Source: Strigamia acuminata
Taxonomy: Eukaryota; Arthropoda; Chilopoda; Geophilomorpha; Linotaeniidae
DNA length: 64,000 bases
NCBI GenBank assembly: GCA_949358305.1
Contig: OX442319.1
Location: 4,526,001-4,590,000 of the forward strand
Direction of reading: 5' to 3'
Each line of letters begins with the position of its first letter. Positions within the stretch are counted from its first letter, which is position 1. The notes below the pieces were generated by a model that was given only the letters and a program-made list of their open reading frames with translations, was not told where the DNA came from and ran no database searches. A program made the translations under genes and the position numbers. Below are positions 54,093 through 64,000 of this stretch, piece after piece.

Positions 54093-54144
54093 CAAGTTGA
54101 ATAACTGATTCTAACCTGTGATTACATCATACCCAAAGCAAGAA

Positions 54145-57100
54145 ATGGCAGATAATACCCGAGTAACAGATTCCGACTCCGACGCAAACAAGAGAGCCGG
54201 CAGTCGTAAAGGCGCCGACTATCACTTGCGATCTGGAGGTCCCTTACCCAAAGCCTCAGCGCACGAAGCGAGGCAAAAACGGCGTAAGCCTAAACCCGAT
54301 CGTAGAAGCGCATCAGAGGCATCGCACCCGTCTCGCGCCGAGACGAGGCAGCGATTGGACGAGACAGAGCGGGGTGAAGAGCAATCTCACTCCAAACTGC
54401 CGCGTTCTAACCGTGACGGCGAGACGAGCGGAAACGAGGTTTTATCCCGTAACCAATCGCCTCGTCTAACGCACGACACCGAGGTGGGCAGTCCGAAAGC
54501 AGCGTCTCCGATACAAAAGACGGCCTCAAATACGACCGCTAATTCGGCACTAAACACGCCAGTTACGCACAGTCGACCAGCCTCGGTAGTGTCTGAAGGG
54601 CACAAGTCCAACTCGTCCTCTGTCAAGCGTGTTTCAAGCCAGCCTTACAGCGTCTCGGGCACCTTGATTGATGCGATGCAGTTGGCACAAGCGGAGGGAG
54701 TGAGATACACCCTTCCGACGGGGAAGATTACCGTGTACGAAACGTTACAAATCGTACGTGCAGCTTTAAAAGCGCACAGTGTATCCCCACAAATCACCAT
54801 TGTTGAAGGTGCACACGCTCAACAATTGGTTGATTCCGCTCAATTTGAAGCGGATGCAGAGAATGAGGCTCGACAAGCCATTCGCGAGAGACGGAGGAAG
54901 CTGGCGGAAAGAGAAGCGCAAGCTCTCGAGTACGGCAGAACCCAGCCCAATCCGACTACTCCCGAGGAGGTAGAAATAGTTGACCGAGCCCTGAGAGCAC
55001 ATCGATATGCTTTCCACTCGCAACAAGAAGCAGAGCGAGCATTTATGGCCAGATTGCGACGAGATGACCCGAAATCCGTTCGCAAACCAGAGATCAGTTC
55101 ATCCGAGCTGTCCGACGAGAGCCTAGAGGGAGACCCAAAGCGCACGCCGAAGGCCAAACCCAAACCCCAGCCGGAGAGGGCAACACCAGCTACTCCGCGC
55201 AAGAGAGATGCGTCGGCCAGAGAACAACAAACTCGGCCCCGCATGCAAGCTCTCGATTCAGCCACAAATAATGCGATAACGCGATTAATCAACGCTAATA
55301 ATGCTAGGCGAAATGAAGAGCAAGCTCTCACAAGTCAACAGCATGATAATCCACAAGGGACTGAGTGGCAACAACCAGTGCCCATCCTTAAAGACGACGA
55401 GTCGTCAAGGAGACAATCGCATGATCGCACCTCTTCGCGAGAAGAAGGCAAACGCGACGAAAGACCGAAATATTATCGCTACGGAAATAGTGATTCGTCG
55501 TCAGATGGGCTGGAGTCAAATGCACCCAGTCATCACGATTCGGAGAGAGGTTCCGGAGAAAGACGAAGGGAAAGAGAGCGCGATGAACGCAGGGAAAGGG
55601 AACGTGACGACCGTCGTAGGGGCCGGAAAGAGTCAAACTCTTCACGGCGCAACCCGCCACGCCACTCACCGTCTCCTGACCCCAGCTCCGACCCCTCATC
55701 CAACGACGACAGACGAAAGGAAAAATCAAGTAATCGCCGGAAGAGATCCAACTCTCCGCGCGATAGAGAGAAACGACGTCGATCGGAAAATAGCGACCAC
55801 CGACGGGAGGAGTTTCAGGACCTTCCCCGACAAAGCGCGTTTACCGATTCGACGGGTCGGCAGTATACGATGGGAGAGCTTGGAAGAGCCCTACTCGGCT
55901 CGTTGAAGGCCGAGGGAATCGATCTGAGCAAACGAAACGATCGTAATCGTAGCACTGGCGACCGCGTAAAGAAAAAATACGCTGTCTCCCGACGTGACAC
56001 CATGAGTGTTACCGGGAATATTAGGTGGCAATTTTATATTCAGAACCGTTTCGACGGGTCATGGAAAGCGGGAGATCGCTTCCTTGACGAAGTAATTCGA
56101 ATTAAGACTGCCACTAAAGCCACCGTAGGAGACATGCTCACCCACGGTATTGTCGAGCTAATGACAGGCTCGGCACGTGAGTGGTACCAAGGATTGAAAG
56201 GCGTCAATTGGGACGACTTTTTAATGAGATTCGACCTGCGCTACGGCGAGACACCCGAAGAGGTGAGCCGAAAGATGCGAGGTCTTCGCCAGATGCCTGG
56301 TGAAACCATAATGGATTACGACATTCGCGCCAGATTGTTGTTCGAAAAAGCCCCGATGGAATTTCATGCCACGGGATTCAACCTTTTCTTTCTCGGCGGT
56401 TTGTCGGAGTACTCGCAACGGGTGCTACTTGAAGAAAGGGCACCGACAGGAGGTAGCTACGAGGAGATGAGCGCCTTCCTGTTCGAGAACACGATAGATA
56501 TCGAGAAGAGATATTATTCCGCTTTACCAGAAGCGGAGAAAGCAGCAACCGCTAAACGTCTCAAGTTGAGTGCGGAAAGATATGGGGCGACAGATAAGAT
56601 TATGCGCCCTACTGAATATCTTAGCGGTATAATGGAGCTGGCAGAAGCTAGCGTTGGTTTACAAATAAAAAATAAACTGACATCCACGCTGCCTTCCAAC
56701 CCTTTGGCCGCCCCTAAAAAGGCACCGACAGCGTCAGCCATGCAAGCGACACTGGAGGAGGTCAAGGAGGGGGAGGAAGCCGGACAAAATGCCGGAAAAT
56801 CAGACGAAAAAGAAGAAAAAGACGATTATTCGACGGACGAAGAAATACGAAGCTATCGCGATACCTTATCAACGGGTTGCGATGAGGAAGGACCGCTAGT
56901 ACATCTCATCCATCGAGATAGAGCGGTAGAAGAATTTCGCGCCAGGTTAAAACCAAATGCCGGCCGAATTCCGAAGTATTTTCGGAAAAATTACACGCCA
57001 CCGTCGAAAGCAGACCCTGAAAAAAAGAAATCGATTGAAGCCCCAAGAGACAAATCAAATATTCGTTGTTTTAAGTGTAACCAACCGGGTCACTATTCCA

Positions 57101-57228
57101 ATGAGTGCCCAAGAACAGCGAAAGAAGACGCTAAATTTGACGCAATAATGAAGCAGATGGCAGAGATTAAACTCGCCATGGCAAAAAATGAGTCAAAAAA
57201 CGAGTCAGCGCAGGCGGCGAAGAAATAA
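54145..57228 (+). CDS. Ty3-like element Gag, unusually long
   Basis: 1027 residues from the first in-frame ATG (54145). The first ~580 residues are highly charged and disordered, ending in an Arg/Glu/Asp/Ser-rich stretch (RRRERERDERRERERDDR). A retrotransposon capsid-like domain follows at about 620-800 (REWYQGLKGVNWDDFLMRF, LRQMPGETIMDYDIRARLL), then an acidic linker and one CCHC knuckle (CFKCNQPGHYSNEC, about 983). Typical Ty3 Gag proteins are roughly a third to half this length, so the N-terminal extension is the odd feature. Pol begins 23 bases after the stop, in the -1 frame. Confidence 0.88.
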   Translation: MADNTRVTDSDSDANKRAGSRKGADYHLRSGGPLPKASAHEARQKRRKPKPDRRSASEASHPSRAETRQRLDETERGEEQSHSKLPRSNRDGETSGNEVLSRNQSPRLTHDTEVGSPKAASPIQKTASNTTANSALNTPVTHSRPASVVSEGHKSNSSSVKRVSSQPYSVSGTLIDAMQLAQAEGVRYTLPTGKITVYETLQIVRAALKAHSVSPQITIVEGAHAQQLVDSAQFEADAENEARQAIRERRRKLAEREAQALEYGRTQPNPTTPEEVEIVDRALRAHRYAFHSQQEAERAFMARLRRDDPKSVRKPEISSSELSDESLEGDPKRTPKAKPKPQPERATPATPRKRDASAREQQTRPRMQALDSATNNAITRLINANNARRNEEQALTSQQHDNPQGTEWQQPVPILKDDESSRRQSHDRTSSREEGKRDERPKYYRYGNSDSSSDGLESNAPSHHDSERGSGERRRERERDERRERERDDRRRGRKESNSSRRNPPRHSPSPDPSSDPSSNDDRRKEKSSNRRKRSNSPRDREKRRRSENSDHRREEFQDLPRQSAFTDSTGRQYTMGELGRALLGSLKAEGIDLSKRNDRNRSTGDRVKKKYAVSRRDTMSVTGNIRWQFYIQNRFDGSWKAGDRFLDEVIRIKTATKATVGDMLTHGIVELMTGSAREWYQGLKGVNWDDFLMRFDLRYGETPEEVSRKMRGLRQMPGETIMDYDIRARLLFEKAPMEFHATGFNLFFLGGLSEYSQRVLLEERAPTGGSYEEMSAFLFENTIDIEKRYYSALPEAEKAATAKRLKLSAERYGATDKIMRPTEYLSGIMELAEASVGLQIKNKLTSTLPSNPLAAPKKAPTASAMQATLEEVKEGEEAGQNAGKSDEKEEKDDYSTDEEIRSYRDTLSTGCDEEGPLVHLIHRDRAVEEFRARLKPNAGRIPKYFRKNYTPPSKADPEKKKSIEAPRDKSNIRCFKCNQPGHYSNECPRTAKEDAKFDAIMKQMAEIKLAMAKNESKNESAQAAKK

Positions 57229-57251
57229 CTTCTCGACCGTCTGCGCCATTC

Positions 57252-60200
57252 ATGAAGAAGAAGGGGTTTAACAAAGGGTTCGATAAGCCGCCACCAGTCA
57301 AAGAAATGGGTAGTGACATAGCTAACGCCCAAATTCAAGACAGGGCCAACAACGCTTTGCAGGTAATTACCGCAAACGCTGAGGCTGAGGCGGAAGAACC
57401 GAACCTACTGCTTGAAGAATTACCTCAAGTAGTCGAAGACACAGAAGAATTTCGTGTTTTCATGTGCAACGTGGCGGTCGAATACACCAACCGCCTATGT
57501 ATGTTGCCCATGACAATAGAACGTGAAAAAATTATGGGACTGCTAGACTCGGGAGCAGATCGCTCGTTCGTTTCCGAAGACATAGTAGCATCATTGGGTC
57601 TCACCGATAAGATAAAAGGCGTTAATAAAAATATACGTCTAAAAACCGCCAACGGAATGGCGCGTCCAAAAGGAGTTATATTATTGACCATGGAGTGGCT
57701 CGGAGGAGTAGAACAGCACCCTTTCCTGGTCCTGCCCACATGCGACAGAATTTTTCTGTTGGGCTTAGACCTCATGGCGTCAATGGAAATACAACCAAAT
57801 CCAATAACGAAATCTTGGAATTATATCAGAAATGATAAGGAAAGACCCGCAATTGTCGTGCCACCAGCTCTTGTAAAAGAAGCGGCCGACAAGACACAGT
57901 GGGAGAAAGGCCTAAAGAAATTCGTTCAAGACTACGATTTTAAAGCATTCGTAACAGAATTGCAACGGGACAATGTAGTGGAAACGCTTGTCGCCGACGC
58001 CGCTTTAGAATTAAACGAAGCGGCAGCCCTACGAAGGGTCCTACTTAAATATGAGGGGATCCTGTCGAAAAAACCGGGCCGAACGAATAAGGCTATTCAC
58101 GAAATTAAATTGACGGATAATAAACCTATACGAGTTGCGTATAAGGGAATGAACCCGCAAAAACGTGAAATAGTGCAAAAAATGTGCCAAGAAATGCTAG
58201 ACAGTGGCATTGTCTCCGAGGCCCAGGGAGAATACGCGACGCGAGTTGTACTCGTGATGCGCCCGGGCTCGGACCCACGCCTATGCATTGATTACCGCCC
58301 ATTAAACGCGGTGACAGAAATAGATCCCATACAGATGCCGTCTATCGAATCCATTTTGAGAGAGCTTAGCCCCTTTTCTTGGGTTACGACGATGGATCTG
58401 TCGAAGGGATACTGGCAAGTTGAGATGAGGCCAGAGGATAAGATAAAAACAGCATTTTACTCGCCAATTGGACGGTTGATGTTCAACGTCATGCCATTTG
58501 GTTTAGTGAATGCTCCCAGTACCTTTCAGAGGCTAATCGAAAGCGTATTGGGTGATATCCTGCATCAGTTTGTATGGGCATACCTAGATGACATAGTTAT
58601 TGCCTCCAAAACATTCGAAGAGCACATTGAGCACATCGACCAAGTGCTCACCCGGCTGGCAAAAGCTGGGTTACACGTGCATCCGGGCAAGAGCAAGTTC
58701 TGTCGAAAGGAGCTTGCCTTCCTGGGTTATCGCATTGGAGTCAATGGTTTAGCTATTGGCCCCGAAAAAATCGATGCGATTAATCGTTTCCCACCACCCG
58801 AGGACGTTAAAGGTGTCCAACGGTTTATGGGAATGATAAACTTCTTCGGCAGGTTGCTACCGGGTCTAGCTGAAGTGGCAGCCCCAGTTACCGACCTCCT
58901 GAAGAATGAAAACGAATTTGTATGGTCAAATGAGTGCAGCTTCGCATTTAATGCGATAAAGAGGATGCTGACGGAAGTCGGCGTAATGCCTCTACCCGAC
59001 CTAAACCGGCCGTTCATATTACATACGGACGCCAGCAGAGTTGGGTTGGGAGCCGCGTTGCTTCAAACACACGTGCGCGACGGAGTCGAACAAGACCTGC
59101 CGTGCATGTTTATAAGTCGCAAACTCCAAGGCGCTGAAAAAAATTACAACGCCACAGAGTTGGAGTGTTTGGCCGTTGTGTGGGCCATAAGGAAATTCAG
59201 AGATTATCTCGAATATACCAAATTTGTGGTCCACACAGATCATCAAGCGTTACAATGGCTGATGAAATTAAAGGAACCAGCCGGTCGACTAGCCAGATGG
59301 CAGTTAGAACTGATGGCATGCGACTTGACCATTCAATACAAGCCCGGCAAATATAACGTCGTGGCTGACGCTCTGTCACGGGCACCAGTGTCAGATCCAA
59401 TCGACGCTGACGATGATGGCGAGGATGACTCCCGCATCATTTATTGCCCTACGAGTTGTCACCGTTGGGATTTAAGGAAGATGAATGAAATTCCCACCGC
59501 GTCTCCGGCAGATGTAAAATTCTGTGGATTTTGGACGCGGTTATACCAACCAGCTGCTGACAATTACCCAAATGCAAGGAAGGAATTTAAGCTAGAGCGG
59601 AGAATAAATGACCCGCTTCTAAGCGCCTTCCACGCTCATGTCGGCGAGCAGATGCAAAGCAGTCCCCCGACAAGGGAGGAAATAATTGTGCAACAAAAAT
59701 TAGACAAGAAATGTCAGGACAGAGCTAGATTCGTACTGACAGGAAAATATCCGCCCAATCTAACCAGAAGGCAGAAGCGTCGTTATGCACACGAATCCAT
59801 AGATTACCTATTGGATGACGGCCTGTTGGTGAAGCATCACCCAAATCACCAAGATGACTTGAGTGAATCGGACACCGCAGTAAAGGTAGTAATACCTGCT
59901 TCCTTAATCGGTCGCGTGCTGTGGTTGTTACACGGGCACCCGCTTGCGAGCCATGCGGGAGTAAGCAGAACACTCTATCGTGCTACACAGCTTTTTCACT
60001 GGACAGGGATGAAAAAAGATATTGCTCTTTTTGTCCACCAATGTCAGCGATGTCAAGCGTGCAAGCCGAGGAGTAAATCACCATTCGAAACTATTTTCTT
60101 AGGGCCTTACGCGCCTTTTGATTGTTTAAGTGTCGATGTGATGGGCCCAAAACCCGTTACGGGAAATAAAAATGCGTACATTATCGTTATAATGGACGTG

Positions 60201-61322
60201 GCGACTCGTTGGCCCGAGTTGTACGCCGTCGCTAGACCTTCAGCAGAGAAAATCGTTGAATGTATCTACGACGTGGCGTTACGTTACGGATTTCCACGTA
60301 AAATAATATCCGATAACGGACCCCAATTTATCTCGAAAATTTGGGGTAAGTTTTGTGAGAAATTCGGGATTGTGGCGTCACATACTTCGACCTACAATCC
60401 TAGAACAAATCCCGTTGAGCGACTCAACAGGGACATTAAATATGCATTAAGTATATTCACTGACATCCACAATAGGTGGGATGAATACTTGAGGGAGATC
60501 GCGTTCAGCATACGAACAACAGTCTCGAGGACGAGAGATTTTTCTCCGGCCTACCTCAACTTCGCCCGAGAGCTACGAGTGCCTTGGGACCCACGAGTGG
60601 CAGAGTCGGTAAATGTGGTGGACCCAGAGAAACCACATGAGTATGTGTATAAATTGGAGCAAACAATTTCGAACACATACAAGCATATGATGGCGCACAT
60701 TTTTAACATGCGCGACCGCATTTTACAAGATAAAAGCGGTGGAAAATTCGTGAATTTCGAGATCAATGATTTGGTGTGGAAAGATGCACACACCCTCTCA
60801 AATGCAGCGAGAGGGATCACCGCCAGCTTGGCCGACAAGAGAGATGGTCCGTATGTAATCATCGGCAAGCATGGCGGTAACGCGTATAAATTACGCAAGC
60901 TCGAGGACAACACCGAGCAAAAATCGATCCAGGTACGAGAGTTAACTCCGTACATTCCGGAATTCCCGCAAGAAATGTGGGCCAAGGGCCAAGTCAAGTC
61001 TAAAACTGACGGCCAAATCGTCGATATGTTCGCTGGCGAGTCGGAAAAAGCACCGCCAAGTGACAACGAGGAGTATTTCGACGCCCCTTCACCTCCGGTC
61101 AACGAGATCGTTGAATCCGTTCCGGATCCAATTTTGGTCGGGGGGGAAACAGGAGAAACTCCTGAAACAAACACAAAAAACACGGATAAAAAAGAAAACA
61201 ATAATGAGGAGGTACAGACACAAAAAACAACAAAAAATATCGTACCTGCCTCGATCCGTAACCTGCGACCAAAAAGAGATAATCCGTTTATAAAAGGCGG
61301 AAAGGTCGTAGGAAAAAAGTAA
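57252..61322 (+). CDS. Ty3-like element Pol, intact
   Basis: 1356 residues. Protease (LLDSGADRSFV, about 97-107), reverse transcriptase (DYRPLNAVTE, TMDLSKGYWQVEM, FGLVNAPSTFQRL, catalytic YLDDIVIAS about 444), RNase H (LHTDASRVGLGAALL about 593, VVHTDHQALQWL), an HHCC zinc finger (GHPLASHAG...CQRCQACK), integrase core (DVMGPKP about 962, ISDNGPQF, NPVERLNRDIK), and a charged tail. The RT-before-integrase order gives Ty3/gypsy. No internal stop. The Pol frame is open upstream of its ATG into the end of gag, so expression by a -1 frameshift is possible, but no standard slippery heptamer is evident. Confidence 0.95.
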   Translation: MKKKGFNKGFDKPPPVKEMGSDIANAQIQDRANNALQVITANAEAEAEEPNLLLEELPQVVEDTEEFRVFMCNVAVEYTNRLCMLPMTIEREKIMGLLDSGADRSFVSEDIVASLGLTDKIKGVNKNIRLKTANGMARPKGVILLTMEWLGGVEQHPFLVLPTCDRIFLLGLDLMASMEIQPNPITKSWNYIRNDKERPAIVVPPALVKEAADKTQWEKGLKKFVQDYDFKAFVTELQRDNVVETLVADAALELNEAAALRRVLLKYEGILSKKPGRTNKAIHEIKLTDNKPIRVAYKGMNPQKREIVQKMCQEMLDSGIVSEAQGEYATRVVLVMRPGSDPRLCIDYRPLNAVTEIDPIQMPSIESILRELSPFSWVTTMDLSKGYWQVEMRPEDKIKTAFYSPIGRLMFNVMPFGLVNAPSTFQRLIESVLGDILHQFVWAYLDDIVIASKTFEEHIEHIDQVLTRLAKAGLHVHPGKSKFCRKELAFLGYRIGVNGLAIGPEKIDAINRFPPPEDVKGVQRFMGMINFFGRLLPGLAEVAAPVTDLLKNENEFVWSNECSFAFNAIKRMLTEVGVMPLPDLNRPFILHTDASRVGLGAALLQTHVRDGVEQDLPCMFISRKLQGAEKNYNATELECLAVVWAIRKFRDYLEYTKFVVHTDHQALQWLMKLKEPAGRLARWQLELMACDLTIQYKPGKYNVVADALSRAPVSDPIDADDDGEDDSRIIYCPTSCHRWDLRKMNEIPTASPADVKFCGFWTRLYQPAADNYPNARKEFKLERRINDPLLSAFHAHVGEQMQSSPPTREEIIVQQKLDKKCQDRARFVLTGKYPPNLTRRQKRRYAHESIDYLLDDGLLVKHHPNHQDDLSESDTAVKVVIPASLIGRVLWLLHGHPLASHAGVSRTLYRATQLFHWTGMKKDIALFVHQCQRCQACKPRSKSPFETIFLGPYAPFDCLSVDVMGPKPVTGNKNAYIIVIMDVATRWPELYAVARPSAEKIVECIYDVALRYGFPRKIISDNGPQFISKIWGKFCEKFGIVASHTSTYNPRTNPVERLNRDIKYALSIFTDIHNRWDEYLREIAFSIRTTVSRTRDFSPAYLNFARELRVPWDPRVAESVNVVDPEKPHEYVYKLEQTISNTYKHMMAHIFNMRDRILQDKSGGKFVNFEINDLVWKDAHTLSNAARGITASLADKRDGPYVIIGKHGGNAYKLRKLEDNTEQKSIQVRELTPYIPEFPQEMWAKGQVKSKTDGQIVDMFAGESEKAPPSDNEEYFDAPSPPVNEIVESVPDPILVGGETGETPETNTKNTDKKENNNEEVQTQKTTKNIVPASIRNLRPKRDNPFIKGGKVVGKK

Positions 61323-61467
61323 AATAAATTACGAGTCGATGGCGGCACTAAAAATAAATGTAATCGACCGATAGTGCAAGCCATCACGTCGCAGAAAATT
61401 TCGCTAAGTCCAACAAAGCGGATATCGGTCGAATTCGCGTCACGAGATGGCGTGGAAACGCGGGACC

Positions 61468-61585
61468 CGTAGCAAAATTATCGGCACGGGTCGGATACCG
61501 CGTGCAAAAGACCCCGTAGCAGCAATCGCGCACGGGAGTGAGAACAAAGGAGACCCGTAGCGTAACATGCGCACGGGTAGGTGCG
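61468..61585. repeat. Three tandem CCCGTAGC...GCACGGG hairpins
   Basis: ACCCGTAGC followed after 12-20 bases by GCACGGG occurs three times at roughly 40-base spacing, each able to form a small stem-loop. Lies between the Ty3 pol stop and the next gene. Could be part of the element's 3' untranslated region or the neighbouring gene's leader. Confidence 0.6.
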
Positions 61586-61786
61586 CACTAGTCTCAAACA
61601 CCCGGGTTCTGGAGTATATTACCCAGAATCCATCGCGATTACCTCGTGTTCACACGGACTTCCGCTTTTCACAGCTGATCTCTGCATTCGTGCGTGATCC
61701 TCGTTTTTAACGTTTTACCGAGTTTTTTGATAGTTTTATCATCCTTTTTTCAATCGTGATTGAGCTTTTTGTGCGCGCTCCTCGCC

Positions 61787-64000
61787 ATGGACGAGGAAGA
61801 GAACGACGTGCTTGCCATCGAGCACGATGACGAGGAAAACTGGGACCGCGATGTAAACCAAGTCCAACCCGATCAGGTAGAAGTCGGCATCGGCACATGA
61901 GAATTATTTCCGTGCTGCTGAAAGAGAAATTTTGTTGACTAATACCTGACATGAGTGCTTTGCACTCGAAATAGTGTATAATTAATTATTAACCGCGATC
62001 GCTCACACGATCGTATTTTTTCCTTGTTAATTTGTTTTCGGGGTGCGAGCGCAGACTTCACGTCGCCTCGCGTCTCGAAAATTCCTCATGACTTGAGTCA
62101 CGAGCGAGACAATGGGCTCGAGCCATAAATAATTTTATGACAAGGGGAGAATATTCTGTAAAAGAATATTTTTCTCCACAAGTAATTTGACGCATCAAAT
62201 TGATGCAACTTAACATTCGTACGATGAATTTTTCGGTGTGTTGGATGAATTTAATTTGACTTTAACTTTTTTAAAAAAAATTAGACAAAGTCCGACTTCG
62301 GAATAATTCTTTATTAGGTTTATTTATTTAATAAAATTTCGACAAGCACATTTATTGTGCAATTTTAGTAATAATTTACACCCGACGAATTCTTTTTACG
62401 AATGACTGATAATTATTAATTTAATTATTAGTAATGTCCTAATTAATGTTAGAATTAATTTGAAGTAAAATCTGATGAAAAGAATCCAGATTAAAGGCTC
62501 GATTCCGTCTCGCTGTGCGTTTTGGACATGAGACAGATTTTTACGTGATGACTTCTCTTTTTCTATCCGACGAGGGACAATTCGTCCTACGTTTGCACCG
62601 ATAGACAGGAATCGGTCTCGACGGACGGCTGCACGTATCGGCAACGTCCCTCGAAACCAACCATTTATCTACGTATTTAATATTAACTTTTTATTAATCG
62701 TTTATTTCTCCACCCTTCCAGATGGCATTACGTAGAACATGGGGACCATTAGACCCCGCTTGCATCACTCGTGGCGGGATATTTCGAGGCGCGCTGCCCG
62801 ATTTTTACCGACGATGTTTCGGCGAAGACGCCGACCCTTGGCGCCTGCGAATACTACATTCCCGATGCATCGCCCGACGTTGGGTACGAGACTGCACGCT
62901 CCTGGATACGTTCCCGGAGGGAATGCGCGAAGGCATCGCCACAGAGTTAGCTCGTGACGATGACCCGAAATCGCCAATTTTCCACCCCGGATTGTCAAGT
63001 CAGTACACTGGCAACCCGGCGGAGGAACACGTGCTGCATGCGTGGCGAGCAGCCGAGACAGAAGAGGCCCGTGAGGCCATCTATCAGCATTATAGACAAC
63101 AGCTGGTGGATACCGCTACGGCAGTGGCCGAGCGCATCCTCCAAAACGAGGGGATGACCGCGGATGATATTCATCTGTGGTTTGAGAGGCTGCGATTGGG
63201 AGAGAGTACGCCCCAGTGGAGACCTCGGATGGGAATTTTAACATCCCAAGCCGAGATGTGGCAGCTCCACTACCTGGGGATTTTGGGGCCCAAGAGCAGC
63301 TACCCGCGGAAGCGCAAGCGCTCCAAAGGCGCCGGGGACAGCCAGTCGCGTTCCCCAGCGACAACCAAGAAGCAGCGTGTCGCTCAAAACACGACTGAAG
63401 GCAACGAAGCTGGGCCATCCACTAGTACGGTGCGTGACCCTTCGCAGTATTCCCGACCGCGAATTTTCGTAAACCGTCAGATTAAAGACGGTAAGGAGTA
63501 CAAGGAGGTTTGGATGTCTGGTGACGAAGAGCGAGTCTCTCGTCCCAGCACTTCTAGACGTCCGCTGACTCATCGCGAGCAGCGGAAAAAAGATCGCAAA
63601 GAGCGATACTTCGCGAGGTGCGAAGCTCGGGGCCGTCCCATCCCCGAACCCGCCTACGTCTCCAAGAGAGCGGGTCGACGAAGTGGTAGCCAGTCAGGTG
63701 AGCGAAGCGTCCCAGCGGCAGATACGCGGGACCTTCGCGAGATTCTGACTCAGATGAAGCGGACGAAACTGACACGTTTCGATCCCGCGATGAAACACGC
63801 CAGGAAGATGGGTGTTGTCACCGACGGGAAGGTGACCCCACACGAGGTGGCAAGGTGGCTCGCAGACTACATAAATTCGCGACCACGACCCGATGGCACG
63901 CCAACCGCCATCGTGCAGCCTTCGGGCTCCGGACAACATCTCCCGGCGCCCCAAGTCGCAATGACTGGGGTGCAGACGACGGAGACGCCACCACCGCCGA
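61787..64000 (+). CDS. Unrecognised two-exon gene, runs off the window
   Basis: Exon 1 61787-61876 (ATG in good context, CGCCATGG; 30 acidic codons), donor CAG/GTAGAA, 845-base AT-rich intron with acceptor CCACCCTTCCAG, exon 2 from 62722 open to the edge (over 425 codons). Both junctions are phase 0, and exon 2 itself starts with ATG, so a single-exon reading is also possible. The protein is Arg/Pro/Ser-rich and basic (GPLDPACITRGGIF, a KRKRSK cluster, THREQRKKDRKERYFARC), with a helical segment (ETEEARE...YQHYRQQL). No domain recognised. Position next to a Ty3 Pol suggests either an additional product of a retroelement or the start of another element; a host gene is equally possible. Confidence 0.55.

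Noticed and set aside
61323..62720. A 3' LTR for the Ty3-like element right after pol
   Set aside because: I looked for sequence matching 53595-54074 or 45955-46393 and found none. A purine-rich AAGGGGAGAA near 62141 was considered as a polypurine tract, but no repeated LTR follows.
1..64000. tRNA, rRNA or riboswitch genes
   Set aside because: No intact tRNA B-box/cloverleaf or rRNA core motif was noticed in a read of either strand; a tRNAscan or Rfam run would be decisive.

Overview
Eukaryotic, almost certainly an invertebrate and most likely an arthropod. Several genes carry GT-AG introns, there are TATA-box promoters and AATAAA signals, and much of the window is transposons and satellite DNA. 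The recognisable host genes (an intronless FBXL14/ppa-type F-box-LRR gene, a group III secreted phospholipase A2, a WAP-type secreted protein, an ARHGAP19-like RhoGAP remnant) fit an arthropod; the species cannot be read from the sequence.

Layout. 1-11240 is a higher-order satellite: a 1015-bp unit (six full copies, nearly identical) alternates in runs of two or three with a 1.5-1.7 kb GC-rich foldback block made of about 53-bp repeats around a conserved ~100-bp core. A fourth foldback block stands alone at 13140-14225. 14786-16166 is the 3' end of a Ty1/copia element with its LTR. 16.8-28 kb is the main host-gene segment: an intronless LRR gene (+), a two-exon WAP/mucin-like gene (-), FBXL14 (-), and two tandem genes (-) for small secreted helical proteins that share a sequence motif. 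28.5-31.8 kb is a RhoGAP-gene remnant interrupted by an LTR-like insertion and a Tc1-like transposon.

32.5-45.5 kb is the most unusual part. Three paralogous genes (A 32964, B 38694, C 44986) have near-identical promoters and signal-peptide exons. In B and C these are followed by tiny phase-0 exons of 12-48 nt separated by ~80-90-nt introns that are far better conserved than the exons; gene A has one short extra exon in a different phase. Gene B has seven exons, and a non-autonomous gag-protease LTR element with identical LTRs sits in its fifth intron. Between these genes lie a complete two-exon phospholipase A2 gene and a segmental duplication carrying a broken copy of its second exon plus two copies of a possibly tectonin-like 3' exon.

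45.9-64 kb is nested retrotransposons: a complete, apparently very young copia element (46394-53589, identical 536-bp LTRs, 5-bp target duplication) inside the leader/LTR of a Ty3-like element with a very long Gag and intact Pol. It is followed by an unrecognised two-exon gene that runs off the right edge.

Functionally, the host genes are a ubiquitin-ligase adaptor, an LRR protein and a cluster rich in small secreted proteins (micro-exon family, helical pair, WAP, PLA2). No operon-like or pathway link between them is evident. The secreted-gene cluster, with duplicated and decaying copies, looks like a fast-evolving secreted-product locus (inference).
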